Positions 27,672 to 37,214 of a stretch of 64,000 bases of DNA are shown here, piece after piece. Each line of letters starts with the position of its first letter. The stretch's first letter is position 1. The translations under genes were made by a program, and so were the position numbers. The stretch is from CAZPKH01 sp964587165. Its GTDB lineage: Bacteria > Bacteroidota > Bacteroidia > Bacteroidales > Muribaculaceae. The notes below the pieces were generated by a model. That model did no database searches, had not been told where the DNA came from, and worked only from the letters and a program-made list of their open reading frames with translations. Location: contig CAZPKH010000004.1 of assembly GCA_964587165.1 (NCBI GenBank), positions 1 through 64,000 of the forward strand, in the 5' to 3' direction.

Positions 27672-28379
27672 ATGAACAAGCAAAGTAGCACATATACAGT
27701 AATCTACATCATCGTCCTGGTGGTTGTGGTAGGTGCCGCGCTGGCATTCACCTCGCTCGGGCTGAAAGATCGTCAGACCGACAACGCCAACGCCGACAAG
27801 ATGCGCCAGATACTCGCTTCGGTATACATCGACCCGGCAAAGGGTCAGGAAGCCGAGACGTTCGATAAATATATCGTAAAGCAATTTTTAGTGGACGAGA
27901 ACGGCAGCGAAGTGGCCGGCGACGCATTCAGCGTGCAGATGGACAAACAGATAAAGCTCCCTCAGGCCAAACGTCTGCTGCCGGTGTTTGAGTGCCGCCT
28001 CGACGACGGACAGACAAAATACATCATCCCCGTCTACGGAGCAGGCCTCTGGGGCCCGATATGGGGATACCTCGCCTTCAATTCCGACGGTTCGACCATC
28101 TACGGCGCATTCTTCGCCCATCAGGGTGAGACACCCGGACTCGGTGCCGAAATCGAGAAGCCCGCTTTCTCCGACCAGTTCAAGGGCAAGCAGGTGTGGA
28201 AAGACGGCAAATTCTACCCCATCGAGGTTGTAAAAGCCGGCCTCAAGCCCACCAACCCCGACGTGGACTATGTGGACGGCGTGACCGGCGGAACAATCAC
28301 ATCAAAAGGCGTGGGCGCTATGATCGACAACTGCCTGATGCCCTATCGCCTCTATCTGGAATCACTAAACCGAAAATAA
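27672..28379 (+). CDS. nqrC: Na+-NQR subunit C
   Basis: 235-aa subunit with one N-terminal membrane helix (about residues 9-28) and a periplasmic domain. The second covalent FMN attaches at T208 in D-G-V-T-G-G-T. Position 207 is Gly where many proteobacterial homologues have Ala. The family motif GLWGPIWGYL is at about 126-135. It lies 41 nt after nqrB and 12 nt before nqrD. Confidence 0.95.
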   Translation: MNKQSSTYTVIYIIVLVVVVGAALAFTSLGLKDRQTDNANADKMRQILASVYIDPAKGQEAETFDKYIVKQFLVDENGSEVAGDAFSVQMDKQIKLPQAKRLLPVFECRLDDGQTKYIIPVYGAGLWGPIWGYLAFNSDGSTIYGAFFAHQGETPGLGAEIEKPAFSDQFKGKQVWKDGKFYPIEVVKAGLKPTNPDVDYVDGVTGGTITSKGVGAMIDNCLMPYRLYLESLNRK

Positions 28380-28391
28380 CTCCACGCAGAT

Positions 28392-29018
28392 ATGGCTGAA
28401 AAAATATCAAACCGTTCAGTATTCTTCAATCCATTCTCGAAGGATAACCCCGTGATCGTTCAGGTGCTCGGCATCTGCTCGGTGCTTGCCGTGACCGCAA
28501 AACTTGAACCGGCCATCGTGATGGGTGTATCGGTGATCGCGGTGCTCGCTTTTGCCAACGTGATAATATCGCTCATCCGCAAGACCATACCCACCTCGGT
28601 GCGCATCATAGTGCAGCTTGTGGTAGTGGCAGGCCTTGTGGTGATCGTCGACCAGCTTCTGAAAGCGTTCGCCTACGACGTGTCGAAACAGCTCTCCGTC
28701 TTTATCGGTCTTATCATCACCAACTGTATATTGATGGGACGCCTCGAAGCATTTGCCCTGGCCAATCGCCCCTGGCCGTCATTCCTCGACGGTGTGGGCA
28801 ACGGTATCGGCTACGCCCTGATACTGATAATTGCCGGTTTCTTCCGCGAGCTCCTCGGCTCGGGCACACTGCTCGGCCATCAGGTCATACCGCAGGCTTG
28901 CTACGATGCCGGCTATGTAAACAACGGCCTTATGATTCTCCCTCCCATGGCTCTTATCGTAGTGGCTTGCATCATTTGGGTACACCGCTCGCGCAACAAA
29001 GACCTTCAGGAGTCTTGA
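28392..29018 (+). CDS. nqrD: Na+-NQR subunit D
   Basis: 208-aa integral membrane subunit with six predicted helices. With NqrE it forms the pseudo-symmetric pair that coordinates the membrane iron centre near the cytoplasmic-to-periplasmic path. Conserved segments include NPVIVQVLGICSVLAVTAKLEPAIVMG, ITNCILMGRLEAFA and FFRELLGSGTLLG. It is in tight operon context between nqrC and nqrE. Confidence 0.96.
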   Translation: MAEKISNRSVFFNPFSKDNPVIVQVLGICSVLAVTAKLEPAIVMGVSVIAVLAFANVIISLIRKTIPTSVRIIVQLVVVAGLVVIVDQLLKAFAYDVSKQLSVFIGLIITNCILMGRLEAFALANRPWPSFLDGVGNGIGYALILIIAGFFRELLGSGTLLGHQVIPQACYDAGYVNNGLMILPPMALIVVACIIWVHRSRNKDLQES

Positions 29019-29062
29019 CACTTCATTATCACCTCACACTAATGTTCTGACATTCAATCACA

Positions 29063-29680
29063 ATGGAGAATTTCAATATATTCATTAGGTCGATATTCGT
29101 CGACAACATGGTGTTTGCCTACTTCCTGGGCATGTGCTCGTTTCTCGCCGTGTCGAAAAACGTCAAGACAGCCTTCGGCCTGGGCATAGCCGTCACGTTC
29201 ATGCTCGTGGTGACACTCCCCATCAACTATCTGATGAACACTTACGTGCTGCAGGAAGGAGCCCTGAAGTGGCTCTCGCCTGATTTCGCAACCGTCGACC
29301 TCAGCTTCCTGTCGCTCATTATGTTTATTGCCGTGATAGCTTCGATGACACAGCTCGTCGAGATGGCCGTCGAGAAATATTCGCCGGCTCTATACTCGTC
29401 GCTCGGCATCTTCCTGCCGCTTATCGCCGTCAACTGTGCTATACTCGGCGGCTCGCTCTTCATGCAGCAGCGCGACTTCCCCGACGTGCTCACAGCCGTA
29501 TGTGCAGGCGGTGGCTGGGGTATCGGCTGGCTTCTGGCTATCTGTGCCGTGGCTGCCATACGCGAGCGCCTGGCCACATACTCCAACATCCCCGGCCCGC
29601 TCCGCGGCATAGGCATCACATTCATACTCACGGCTCTGATGGGTATCGCATTCATGAGTTTCCTCGGCATAAAAATCTGA
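29063..29680 (+). CDS. nqrE: Na+-NQR subunit E
   Basis: 205-aa integral membrane partner of NqrD with six helices. Conserved blocks are FVDNMVFAYFLGMCSFLAVSKNVKTA near the N-terminus and AVNCAILGGSLFM in the middle, which contains a Cys thought to ligate the membrane 2Fe-2S or Fe centre. It ends in GIAFMSFLGIKI. It is six nt before nqrF. Confidence 0.96.
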   Translation: MENFNIFIRSIFVDNMVFAYFLGMCSFLAVSKNVKTAFGLGIAVTFMLVVTLPINYLMNTYVLQEGALKWLSPDFATVDLSFLSLIMFIAVIASMTQLVEMAVEKYSPALYSSLGIFLPLIAVNCAILGGSLFMQQRDFPDVLTAVCAGGGWGIGWLLAICAVAAIRERLATYSNIPGPLRGIGITFILTALMGIAFMSFLGIKI

Positions 29681-29686
29681 CGCATC

Positions 29687-31003
29687 ATGACTACTCTCAA
29701 TATTTTACAGCTCATCCCGGCCGCATCCTCCGGCCAGCTCACTGTGATGGCCGGCGTGGGTATATTTCTGCTGGTCACACTTGCCCTCGTCGCAATCCTG
29801 CTTGTAGCCAAGCACTTCCTTGTGCATCAGGGTAAAGTGAAAATCGATATCAACTCCGGAAAACGCGAAGTGGAAGCCGACTCGGGCGCATCTCTTCTAT
29901 CGACCCTCGCCACTGCCGACGTATTCCTTCCGTCGGCCTGCGGCGGCAAGGGCAGCTGCGCCCAGTGCAAGTGTCAGGTATTCGAGGGCGGAGGCGACAT
30001 ACTCCCCACCGAGCAGGTGCACTTCTCGCGCAAAGAGGTGCAGGATCACTGGCGCCTCGGCTGTCAGGTGAAGGTGAAGGAGAACATGAAGATCGGTATC
30101 CCCGCATCGGTGCTCGACATCAAGGAGTGGGAGTGCGAGGTGATCTCAAACAAGAATGTGGCTACTTTCATCAAAGAGTTTATCGTAGCTCTACCCAAGG
30201 GTGCACATATGGACTTCATCCCCGGGTCGTACGCTCAGATAAAGATACCCCCCTACTCGATGGACTATAATGTGGACATCGACAAAGAGTCGATCGGCGC
30301 CGAGTATCTGCCGGCATGGGAGAAATTCGGACTCTTCGGCCTCAAATGTCAAAACACCGAAACCACTGTGCGCGCCTACTCGATGGCCAACTATCCGGAG
30401 GAGGGCGACCGCATAATGCTCACGGTGCGTATCGCCACACCGCCTTTCAAACCGAAACCGCAGGTGGGATTCATGGACGTGATGCCCGGTATTGCCTCAA
30501 GCTATATCTTCACACTCAAGCCCGGCGACAAGGTGCTGATGTCAGGCCCTTACGGCGACTTCCACCCCATAGTCGACTCAAAAGCCGAGATGATGTGGAT
30601 AGGCGGTGGCGCCGGTATGGCACCGCTGCGTGCACAGATCATGTGGATGACAAAGACCCTGCATACTACCGACCGTGTGATGAACTACTTCTACGGCGCA
30701 CGCGCCCTCAACGAGGTGTTCTACCTGCAGGACTTCCTGCAGCTGGAGAAAGAGTTCCCCAACTTCAAGTTCCATCTCGCCCTCGACCGCCCCGACCCTG
30801 CTGCCGACGCTGCAGGCGTGAAGTACACCCCCGGATTCGTACATCAGGTGATCTACGACACATACCTCAAAGATCATGAGAACCCCGAAGATATAGAGTA
30901 CTACATGTGCGGCCCCGGCCCGATGTCGGCAGCCGTCAACAACATGCTCTACAACCTCGGCGTAGAGCCTTCATCCATACACTACGACAACTTCGGCGGC
31001 TGA
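29687..31003 (+). CDS. nqrF: Na+-NQR subunit F, NADH-oxidising flavoprotein
   Basis: 438-aa electron entry subunit. One N-terminal helix (about 20-42) anchors it. A ferredoxin domain binds 2Fe-2S through C85, C91, C94 and C126. A ferredoxin-reductase module follows with the FAD motif RAYSMANYP and NADH-binding GGGAGMAPLR, and ends in EYYMCGPGPMSAAV...HYDNFGG. All cofactor residues are present, so the complex looks functional. Last gene of the operon, followed by a strong terminator. Confidence 0.97.
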   Translation: MTTLNILQLIPAASSGQLTVMAGVGIFLLVTLALVAILLVAKHFLVHQGKVKIDINSGKREVEADSGASLLSTLATADVFLPSACGGKGSCAQCKCQVFEGGGDILPTEQVHFSRKEVQDHWRLGCQVKVKENMKIGIPASVLDIKEWECEVISNKNVATFIKEFIVALPKGAHMDFIPGSYAQIKIPPYSMDYNVDIDKESIGAEYLPAWEKFGLFGLKCQNTETTVRAYSMANYPEEGDRIMLTVRIATPPFKPKPQVGFMDVMPGIASSYIFTLKPGDKVLMSGPYGDFHPIVDSKAEMMWIGGGAGMAPLRAQIMWMTKTLHTTDRVMNYFYGARALNEVFYLQDFLQLEKEFPNFKFHLALDRPDPAADAAGVKYTPGFVHQVIYDTYLKDHENPEDIEYYMCGPGPMSAAVNNMLYNLGVEPSSIHYDNFGG

Positions 31004-31015
31004 TCCCTAAAACTA

Positions 31016-31058
31016 AAACAGGAGGCAAACACTTTTGAATCGTGTTTGCCTCCTGTTT
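31016..31058. terminator. Bidirectional terminator, nqr/his operons
   Basis: Perfect 17-bp inverted repeat (31016-31032 and 31042-31058) with a 9-nt loop, flanked by A- and T-rich tracts. It serves the converging nqr and his operons. Confidence 0.92.
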
Positions 31059-31106
31059 ATTTGATAGGACTCGTGCTCCAAAGTGGGTGGATAAAAAAGG
31101 AAAGAA

Positions 31107-31703
31107 CTAATGGCGTAGTGAAAGTTCGGACTCGAGGTCGTCGAGGCCGACACCCATCTGTCGGCAGAGCACCAGGAGGTGGAATATCAGGTCGCCGGCT
31201 TCGTAGATGAAACGCGAACGATTGCCGTCGACAGCTTCTATTATGACTTCCGTGGCTTCTTCACCGACCTTTTTGGAGATAGCTTTCACGCCCTTTATGA
31301 ACAGGCGCGTAGTGTAGGAGTTTTCGGGCATCTCTTCTTTGCGTTTTGCCACTATCTGCTCGAGCCGACGGATGAAGCCCTCCGACTCAGGGGTGTCGAA
31401 GCATGATGTAGTGCCTCGATGACATGTAGGACCAATGGGATTTGCCTTCACTAAGAGAGCGTCTGAGTCGCAATCGGGATACATATCTACAAGCTGGAGA
31501 TAATGACCGGATGTCTCCCCCTTGGTCCATAACCGGCTGCGTGTCCGCGACCAGAATGTGACGTGACCGGTCTCGACGGTACGGTCGAAAGCCTCACGGT
31601 TCATATATCCGAGCATCAGCACTTTAAGAGTGACGGCATCTTGCACTATCACCGGGAGGAGAGAGTCGGCAAGTTTTGAGAAATTAAAATCATCGAAGGT
31701 CAT
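31107..31703 (-). CDS. hisI: HisIE: PR-AMP cyclohydrolase / PR-ATP pyrophosphohydrolase
   Basis: 198-aa bifunctional enzyme for steps two and three of histidine synthesis. The N-terminal HisI domain (1-105) has the metal motif MYPDCDSDALLV and GPTCHRGTTSCF. The C-terminal HisE domain (about 110-198) has KKVGEEATEVIIEA. Last gene of the his operon, 33 nt after hisF, and ends 49 bp short of the shared terminator. Confidence 0.96.
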   Translation of the reverse strand: MTFDDFNFSKLADSLLPVIVQDAVTLKVLMLGYMNREAFDRTVETGHVTFWSRTRSRLWTKGETSGHYLQLVDMYPDCDSDALLVKANPIGPTCHRGTTSCFDTPESEGFIRRLEQIVAKRKEEMPENSYTTRLFIKGVKAISKKVGEEATEVIIEAVDGNRSRFIYEAGDLIFHLLVLCRQMGVGLDDLESELSLRH

Positions 31704-31736
31704 AGCGACGATATGGTTATATAGGGTTATGGGGCG

Positions 31737-32495
31737 TTATAGGGCTACTTTGATATGACGGGATTGGAGTTGGCGCTTGAGGTCGGGGATAGAGATTTCA
31801 CCATAGTGGAATATAGAGGCTGCCAGCGCAGCGTCAGCTCGTCCGTCGGTAAGTACCTTTGCAATATCTTCGACGCTTCCGGCACCTCCTGAGGCAATAA
31901 TGGGCACGCTCACCTCATCGCTGAGGCGTGCGAAGGCATCGCAGGGGTATCCGCGGCGCGTGCCATCATGATTCATTGATGTGAACAGGATCTCTCCGGC
32001 TCCTCGCGCCTCAGCCTCGCGAGCCCATGAAAACAGCTCCCTATCGGTAGAACGCCGTCCGCCATGTGTGGTAACGTGCCAGAGGCCATCATCCTCCAGA
32101 CGAGCGTCGATTGCCACCACCACAAACTGACGTCCATAGCGGGCGGCAATGCGGTCGATAAGGGTCGGATCGGCCACGGCGGCGGTGTTAAGCGTGATTT
32201 TATCAGCGCCGGCATTGAGCAGACGTGAAGCGTCTTCAATAGAAGAGATACCTCCGCCGACAGTAAAGGGAATGTTGATCTCCCGGGCGATCTGCTCCAC
32301 CAGCGATGTAAAAGTACGCCGTCCTTCAGCCGAGGCACTTATGTCGAGAAATACCAACTCATCGGCATCTTCACGGGCATAAAACTTGCCCAATTCTACC
32401 GGTGAACCGACATCGCGCAGCTGCTCAAAATTTATACCTTTCACTGTGCGCCCGTCCTTTACATCGAGGCAGGGTATTATGCGTTTTGCAACCAT
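31737..32495 (-). CDS. hisF: Imidazole glycerol phosphate synthase cyclase subunit
   Basis: 252-aa TIM-barrel that uses ammonia from HisH to form imidazole glycerol phosphate and AICAR. Catalytic D11 (PCLDVKDGRTVKG) and a central Asp (VVAIDARLEDDG) are present, as are the phosphate-binding GGGISS and ASGGAGS loops. Its start overlaps the hisA end by 19 nt, indicating translational coupling. AICAR links this step to purine synthesis. Confidence 0.97.
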   Translation of the reverse strand: MVAKRIIPCLDVKDGRTVKGINFEQLRDVGSPVELGKFYAREDADELVFLDISASAEGRRTFTSLVEQIAREINIPFTVGGGISSIEDASRLLNAGADKITLNTAAVADPTLIDRIAARYGRQFVVVAIDARLEDDGLWHVTTHGGRRSTDRELFSWAREAEARGAGEILFTSMNHDGTRRGYPCDAFARLSDEVSVPIIASGGAGSVEDIAKVLTDGRADAALAASIFHYGEISIPDLKRQLQSRHIKVAL

Positions 32496-33211
32496 TCTTG
32501 GATAAATTTCAGTGGAATTTTATTTTCATATATCGCTTTCCCTACTATGACGCGCTGCAGGCCCGCGCGGTCGAGGTCGATGATATCCCGGCTGCTGCCG
32601 ATCCCCCCTGATACCGTAAAGGCCACATCAGGATATTTCTTCTGCAGCCCGACATAGAGGGAGGTCGCCGGACCGGAAAGCATACCGTCGCGGGATATTT
32701 CCGTCACTATCGCCTGCGACAGACCGTGAGTAAGAAACAGATCTACAAGATTGTCGACACTCTTGTCGTCGGTTTCGAGCCAACCATGGGTAGCGATTTT
32801 ACCATTGGAGATATCGGCACCGAGCACCATTCTGTCGGGGCCAAACTCTTCAAGCCACTGAGCAAACAGCTTCGGCTGCCGGGCAGCGACACTCCCTACT
32901 ACTGCATATTTTGCTCCGGCTGAGAATATATCAGCGAGAGCCTGCTCGGACTTGATACCTCCGCCCCACTCTATCTCAAGCCCGCTTACTGAGGCTAACC
33001 TTTCCAACACAGGGAGATTGACGGGACTTGATGCCTTTGCGCCGTCAAGGTCGACCACATGCAGCCGGCGCACTCCTATGTCGGCATAGCGACGAGCCAT
33101 CTCGAGCGGAGAGGCATCGTAAATGGTACGGCGGCCATAGTCGCCTTGCGAAAGACGCACACACTTCCCGTCGATAATATCTATGGCCGGAATAATTTCT
33201 ATTTTTCTCAT
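32477..33211 (-). CDS. hisA: ProFAR isomerase
   Basis: 244-aa TIM-barrel isomerase acting on the ProFAR intermediate. Catalytic Asp residues lie in EIIPAIDIIDGKCVRL and VLGADISNGKIATHGW. Phosphate loops are GGGIKS and VSGGIGS. It overlaps hisH by 4 nt upstream and hisF by 19 nt downstream. Confidence 0.97.
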   Translation of the reverse strand: MRKIEIIPAIDIIDGKCVRLSQGDYGRRTIYDASPLEMARRYADIGVRRLHVVDLDGAKASSPVNLPVLERLASVSGLEIEWGGGIKSEQALADIFSAGAKYAVVGSVAARQPKLFAQWLEEFGPDRMVLGADISNGKIATHGWLETDDKSVDNLVDLFLTHGLSQAIVTEISRDGMLSGPATSLYVGLQKKYPDVAFTVSGGIGSSRDIIDLDRAGLQRVIVGKAIYENKIPLKFIQEWLQNA

Positions 33212-33792
33212 AATTCAAGGAAGTTTTTGATGATGCGCTCCCCTACCTCACCGCTCTTCTCAGGGTGGAACTGAACGCCATAGAAATTTTCGTAGCGCAA
33301 CGCAGCGCTGAACATCCCGCCTTGTCGGGCCGTGGCAATAGTATCGGGGCACAGCCCGGCATAATAAGAATGTACGAAGTAGACGAATGCTCCCGACGGA
33401 ATCCCCTTAAAGAGCTTGCTTTCAAGGTTGGAAAGATTGTTCCAACCCGTATGCGGCACTTTCAGGTCAGGAGCGGGGATAAATTTCTTTACAAACGCAT
33501 CAAATATACCCATACACTCCACATCTCCTTCTTCGGAATGGCGGCACATTATCTGCATACCTACGCAAATACCGAGAACCGGTTTACGCAAGCGAAGAAT
33601 GGTAGGGACAAGACCGCTTTCGCGGAGATTAGACATTGCTTCGGCTGCATTTCCTACCCCCGGAAGAATCACGTGCGACGCTTTTACGATCTCATCATGA
33701 TTCGCCGTAAGCCTGTATTCCGCGCCAAGGCGCGAAAGGGCGTTCTCTACCGAGCGTAGATTGCCTGTTTTATAATCGATGATAGCTATCAT
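33208..33792 (-). CDS. hisH: Imidazole glycerol phosphate synthase glutaminase subunit
   Basis: 194-aa class I glutamine amidotransferase partner of HisF. Triad: nucleophile C76 in LGICVGMQ plus His and Glu in VQFHPEKSG near the C-terminus. The N-terminal IIDYKTGNLRSVENAL is characteristic. Four-nt overlaps with hisB and hisA (ATGA type) show tight coupling. Confidence 0.97.
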   Translation of the reverse strand: MIAIIDYKTGNLRSVENALSRLGAEYRLTANHDEIVKASHVILPGVGNAAEAMSNLRESGLVPTILRLRKPVLGICVGMQIMCRHSEEGDVECMGIFDAFVKKFIPAPDLKVPHTGWNNLSNLESKLFKGIPSGAFVYFVHSYYAGLCPDTIATARQGGMFSAALRYENFYGVQFHPEKSGEVGERIIKNFLEL

Positions 33793-34892
33793 AGTATTCC
33801 TTTACTTGATGGTAACTGACTTGAGAAAACATCTCTTCTGACTGCCATTCCGAGAGCTCTGGCAAATGCTTTGAAGACACCTTCGATCAGGTGATGATTG
33901 TTTTCGCCGCGGGCCGTCACATGAAGGTTGCAGCGCATCTCGACGGAAAGTGTCTTGAAAAAATGCTTGTACATCTCCGTTGGAGTATCGCCGACATATT
34001 CACGAGTGAACGGAACGTCCCATACAAACTCCGAGCGTCCGCCAAAATCGAGAAGAACGGTAGCCGAGCTCTCATCCATCGGAAGAGAGAATCCATAACG
34101 CCCGATACCCACCTTATCGCCCAGCGCCTTCAGGATCAGCTGTCCGAGCACAATCGCCACATCCTCCATAGTGTGATGCTCATCGACCTGAAGGTCGCCC
34201 TTAGCTTCTAAGAGCAAGGAGCATCCGCTGTGGTGAGGTATCTGCTCCAACATGTGGTCGAAAAACTTCAGACCCGTAGAGATAGCCGTCGACCCCTTGC
34301 CGTCCAAGTCTATTTCAGCGAATATGGATGTCTCACGAGTGATGCGCTCAATGCTTGCGCGGCGCGAAGATGTCCGGAGCCATTCATTTATCTCCGCCCA
34401 CGAGTCAGTGATAAGAGCACACCCCGCAGCCTCGGTGCCATTAGGCTGCAGGAGGATTGCCTTTGCGCCGAGATTCTTGGCAAGCTGCACGTCGGTGAGG
34501 CGGTCGCCTATCACAATGCTTTCACTCAGATCATAGTCAGGATTGCCGATATATTTGCCAAACATCCCTATCCCGGGTTTGCGATTGGGAGAATTTTCTT
34601 CCGGCAGAGATGGGTCGATAAGTATATCAGCAAATTCCACCCCTTCGCCACGAAGCGTCTGCAACATCAGATTGTGCGGTGGCAGGAAGTTTTCTTCAGG
34701 AAAAGATGGTGTGCCGAGACCATCCTGATTGGAAGCCATCACAAGTTCATATTCACCGAGACGGGCAATATCGGCAAGAGCGGTTATCACACCCGGTATG
34801 AACCGGAATTTCTCCAGCGAGTCAATCTGGTAATCTACGGGAGGCTCTACAAGTATGGTGCCGTCGCGGTCAATGATCAGCAGCTTTTTCAT
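33789..34892 (-). CDS. hisB: HisB: histidinol-phosphatase / IGP dehydratase
   Basis: 367-aa bifunctional enzyme. The N-terminal HAD phosphatase (about 1-165) has the DRDGTI nucleophile motif. The C-terminal dehydratase (about 175-367) has paired metal motifs DEHHTMEDVA and NNHHLIEGVFKA. The fused form is also known from enterobacteria and Bacteroidetes. It overlaps hisC by 23 nt and hisH by 4 nt. Confidence 0.97.
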   Translation of the reverse strand: MKKLLIIDRDGTILVEPPVDYQIDSLEKFRFIPGVITALADIARLGEYELVMASNQDGLGTPSFPEENFLPPHNLMLQTLRGEGVEFADILIDPSLPEENSPNRKPGIGMFGKYIGNPDYDLSESIVIGDRLTDVQLAKNLGAKAILLQPNGTEAAGCALITDSWAEINEWLRTSSRRASIERITRETSIFAEIDLDGKGSTAISTGLKFFDHMLEQIPHHSGCSLLLEAKGDLQVDEHHTMEDVAIVLGQLILKALGDKVGIGRYGFSLPMDESSATVLLDFGGRSEFVWDVPFTREYVGDTPTEMYKHFFKTLSVEMRCNLHVTARGENNHHLIEGVFKAFARALGMAVRRDVFSSQLPSSKGIL

Positions 34893-35937
34893 TTGATGGT
34901 TTTGATGTTGTGGAGTTATAATCCTTCAGAGATTTCAGGAGGTTTCGGTTTTCTTCCGGAGTGCCGACAGTGATACGGAGGCATCCCCGGCATAGGGGTA
35001 CTTTGTCGCGGTTGCGCACTATGATCTTCTGAGATATAAGATAGTCATATAGCGCATTGGCATCATCGACCTTAACGAGCAGAAAGTTGGCATCAGAGGG
35101 GTACACCCGCTTCACGAACGGAAAAGAAGCAAGAATCTCTGCAAGCTTACGACGCTCTGCTTTGATGGTCTCCACCCGGGCAGCCACAGGCTCGGAAAGA
35201 AGTCGTTCGACAATCGCAGAAGTAGCCACGTTGATGTTGTAGGGATACTTCACACGGTTCATATATCCGACAATCTCCTGAGAAGCAAATGCAAGTCCGC
35301 ATCGCAGTCCGGCCATACCCCATGCCTTGGAGAGAGTCTGAAGCACTACAAGATTGGGATAATCGGAAAGGATCGGAAGCATACCGGGCTTATCGGAAAA
35401 ATCAATATAAGCCTCATCCACCACCACAATGCCGGGAAATTCTCGTATCACACGCTCGATCTCTTCGCGAGCGAAAGCATTGCCGGTAGGGTTGTTGGGC
35501 GAACAGATGAATAGCAGACGTGAGTCCGCATCAGCAGCTTCTATAAGCCGGTCGACGGGAAGAGAGAAATCGTCGTTTAGAAGCACCTTGCGCATCTCGA
35601 CATCGTTGATGTCGGCCGCCACTTCATACATACCATAGCTTGGAGCTATTGAGATGGCATTGCTTCTGCCGGGCAGGCAGAATATGCGGAACAGTAGATC
35701 GATCGCCTCATCGCTGCCATTACCTATAAAGATATTTTCCACGCCTACACCTTTTATGGTGGAAAGCAGGCTTTTCAGACGCTTCTGGTGCGGATCGGGA
35801 TAGCGGTTATAGCCGTTATCATACGGAGACTCGTTGGCATCAAGAAATATCCCGAGATCACCCTCATATTCATCACGGGCAGTGGAATATGGCTGAAGAG
35901 AGCGGATATTCGGACGTATAAGATCAGTTATTTGCAT
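34870..35937 (-). CDS. hisC: Histidinol-phosphate aminotransferase
   Basis: 355-aa fold-type I PLP enzyme that transaminates imidazole acetol phosphate. The PLP lysine is in LQTLSKAWGMAGLRCG, the PLP phosphate-binding and Asn/Asp/Tyr residues in FICSPNNPTGN and VVDEAYIDF. It overlaps hisD by 10 nt and hisB by 23 nt. Confidence 0.96.
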   Translation of the reverse strand: MQITDLIRPNIRSLQPYSTARDEYEGDLGIFLDANESPYDNGYNRYPDPHQKRLKSLLSTIKGVGVENIFIGNGSDEAIDLLFRIFCLPGRSNAISIAPSYGMYEVAADINDVEMRKVLLNDDFSLPVDRLIEAADADSRLLFICSPNNPTGNAFAREEIERVIREFPGIVVVDEAYIDFSDKPGMLPILSDYPNLVVLQTLSKAWGMAGLRCGLAFASQEIVGYMNRVKYPYNINVATSAIVERLLSEPVAARVETIKAERRKLAEILASFPFVKRVYPSDANFLLVKVDDANALYDYLISQKIIVRNRDKVPLCRGCLRITVGTPEENRNLLKSLKDYNSTTSKPSNEKAADH

Positions 35938-37214
35938 TGCATTCTGATTTTTACGGCCTCAGCGTGGGCTTCAAGCCCCTCGGCATCAGCCATAGCGGTG
36001 ATAGTGTCGGCAAGGCGTGCGAGGCCTTCGGAGGTAAGGTGCTGTATGGTGGTTTTGCGCATGTAGCTGTCAATATTTACCCCACTGCAACTGTGCGCCC
36101 AGCCGGAGGTGGGGAGTGTGTGGTTGGTGCCGGACGCATAGTCGCCGGCACTTTCCGGTGAATAATTGCCGATGAAGATGCTGCCGGCAGCTGTGATTTT
36201 ATCGGCAGCTTTGACCGGATCGTTCAGGGAGATGATCAGATGCTCAGCTCCATATAGATTGGCAAAGGCAATCATATCGGCACGCTCCTGAAGCACAATA
36301 AGGCGGGAGTTATCGAGTGAGCGGTTTACGTATACCGCCCGATCAAGCTTTGATGCCTGAGCCTCGATGGCATTCCGGATTTTTTCGGCAAGATCCATCG
36401 AGCTGCATACCACAATACCCTGCGAATCGGCGCCATGCTCACACTGCGAAAGTATATCGGCTGCCACAAATTCAGGTACTGCCGTATCGTCGGCAAGGAT
36501 CATTACTTCCGACGGACCGGCAGGCATATCTATCGACACAGCGCGTCCGCCTACCTGCTGCTTGGCGTCAGTGACAAACCGGTTGCCGGGGCCGAATATC
36601 TTGTCGACCGCCGAGATCGTCTCAGTGCCATAAGCCAAGGCTGCTATAGCCTGCGCACCGCCAACCTTATACACTTCATCAACCCCGCATACCCGGGCGG
36701 CATACAGCACAGCCGGCGCCACACGCCCCTGGCGATCGCAGGGTGTTGTCATCACCACACGCGGACAACCGGCAATGCGGGCAGGGATAGCAAGCATCAG
36801 AACGGTAGAGAACAGCGGGGCCGTACCACCCGGAATATAGATTCCCACACTCTGTATAGCCACAGGGCGCTGCAGGCATACGACCCCGGGCATAGTCTCC
36901 ACACGGATCTCGGCAGGGAGTTGGGCCGTGTGAAATGCCGAGATATTGTCCAAGGCAGTCTTAATTGCCACTTTCAGAGATTCCGGAACTGCAGCTTCCG
37001 CCTCGGCAAATTCTTCGGCTGAAACTTTCAAATCGTAGGGAGTGGACAGACCGTCGATTTCGGAAGCAAGCTGCATCAGGGCTTCGTCGCCATCTTTACG
37101 GACCCGACTGATTATTTTGCTGACAATATTTTCGACTTCAGCGTTCTCCTCAGTTTTTGCCCGACGGCAAAGTTCTGCCCATTGAGATTGGTCAGGATTA
37201 TTGTATATTTTCAT
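35928..37214 (-). CDS. hisD: Histidinol dehydrogenase
   Basis: 428-aa Zn-dependent NAD enzyme performing the last two oxidations to histidine. Motifs include GGTAPLFSTVLML, GPSEVMILAD and the Zn/catalytic QCEHGADSQ with ASGTNHTLPT. The ATG at 37214 is chosen because it overlaps the hisG stop by 4 nt (ATGA). A longer frame to 37328 would run deep into hisG. Confidence 0.96.
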   Translation of the reverse strand: MKIYNNPDQSQWAELCRRAKTEENAEVENIVSKIISRVRKDGDEALMQLASEIDGLSTPYDLKVSAEEFAEAEAAVPESLKVAIKTALDNISAFHTAQLPAEIRVETMPGVVCLQRPVAIQSVGIYIPGGTAPLFSTVLMLAIPARIAGCPRVVMTTPCDRQGRVAPAVLYAARVCGVDEVYKVGGAQAIAALAYGTETISAVDKIFGPGNRFVTDAKQQVGGRAVSIDMPAGPSEVMILADDTAVPEFVAADILSQCEHGADSQGIVVCSSMDLAEKIRNAIEAQASKLDRAVYVNRSLDNSRLIVLQERADMIAFANLYGAEHLIISLNDPVKAADKITAAGSIFIGNYSPESAGDYASGTNHTLPTSGWAHSCSGVNIDSYMRKTTIQHLTSEGLARLADTITAMADAEGLEAHAEAVKIRMQCK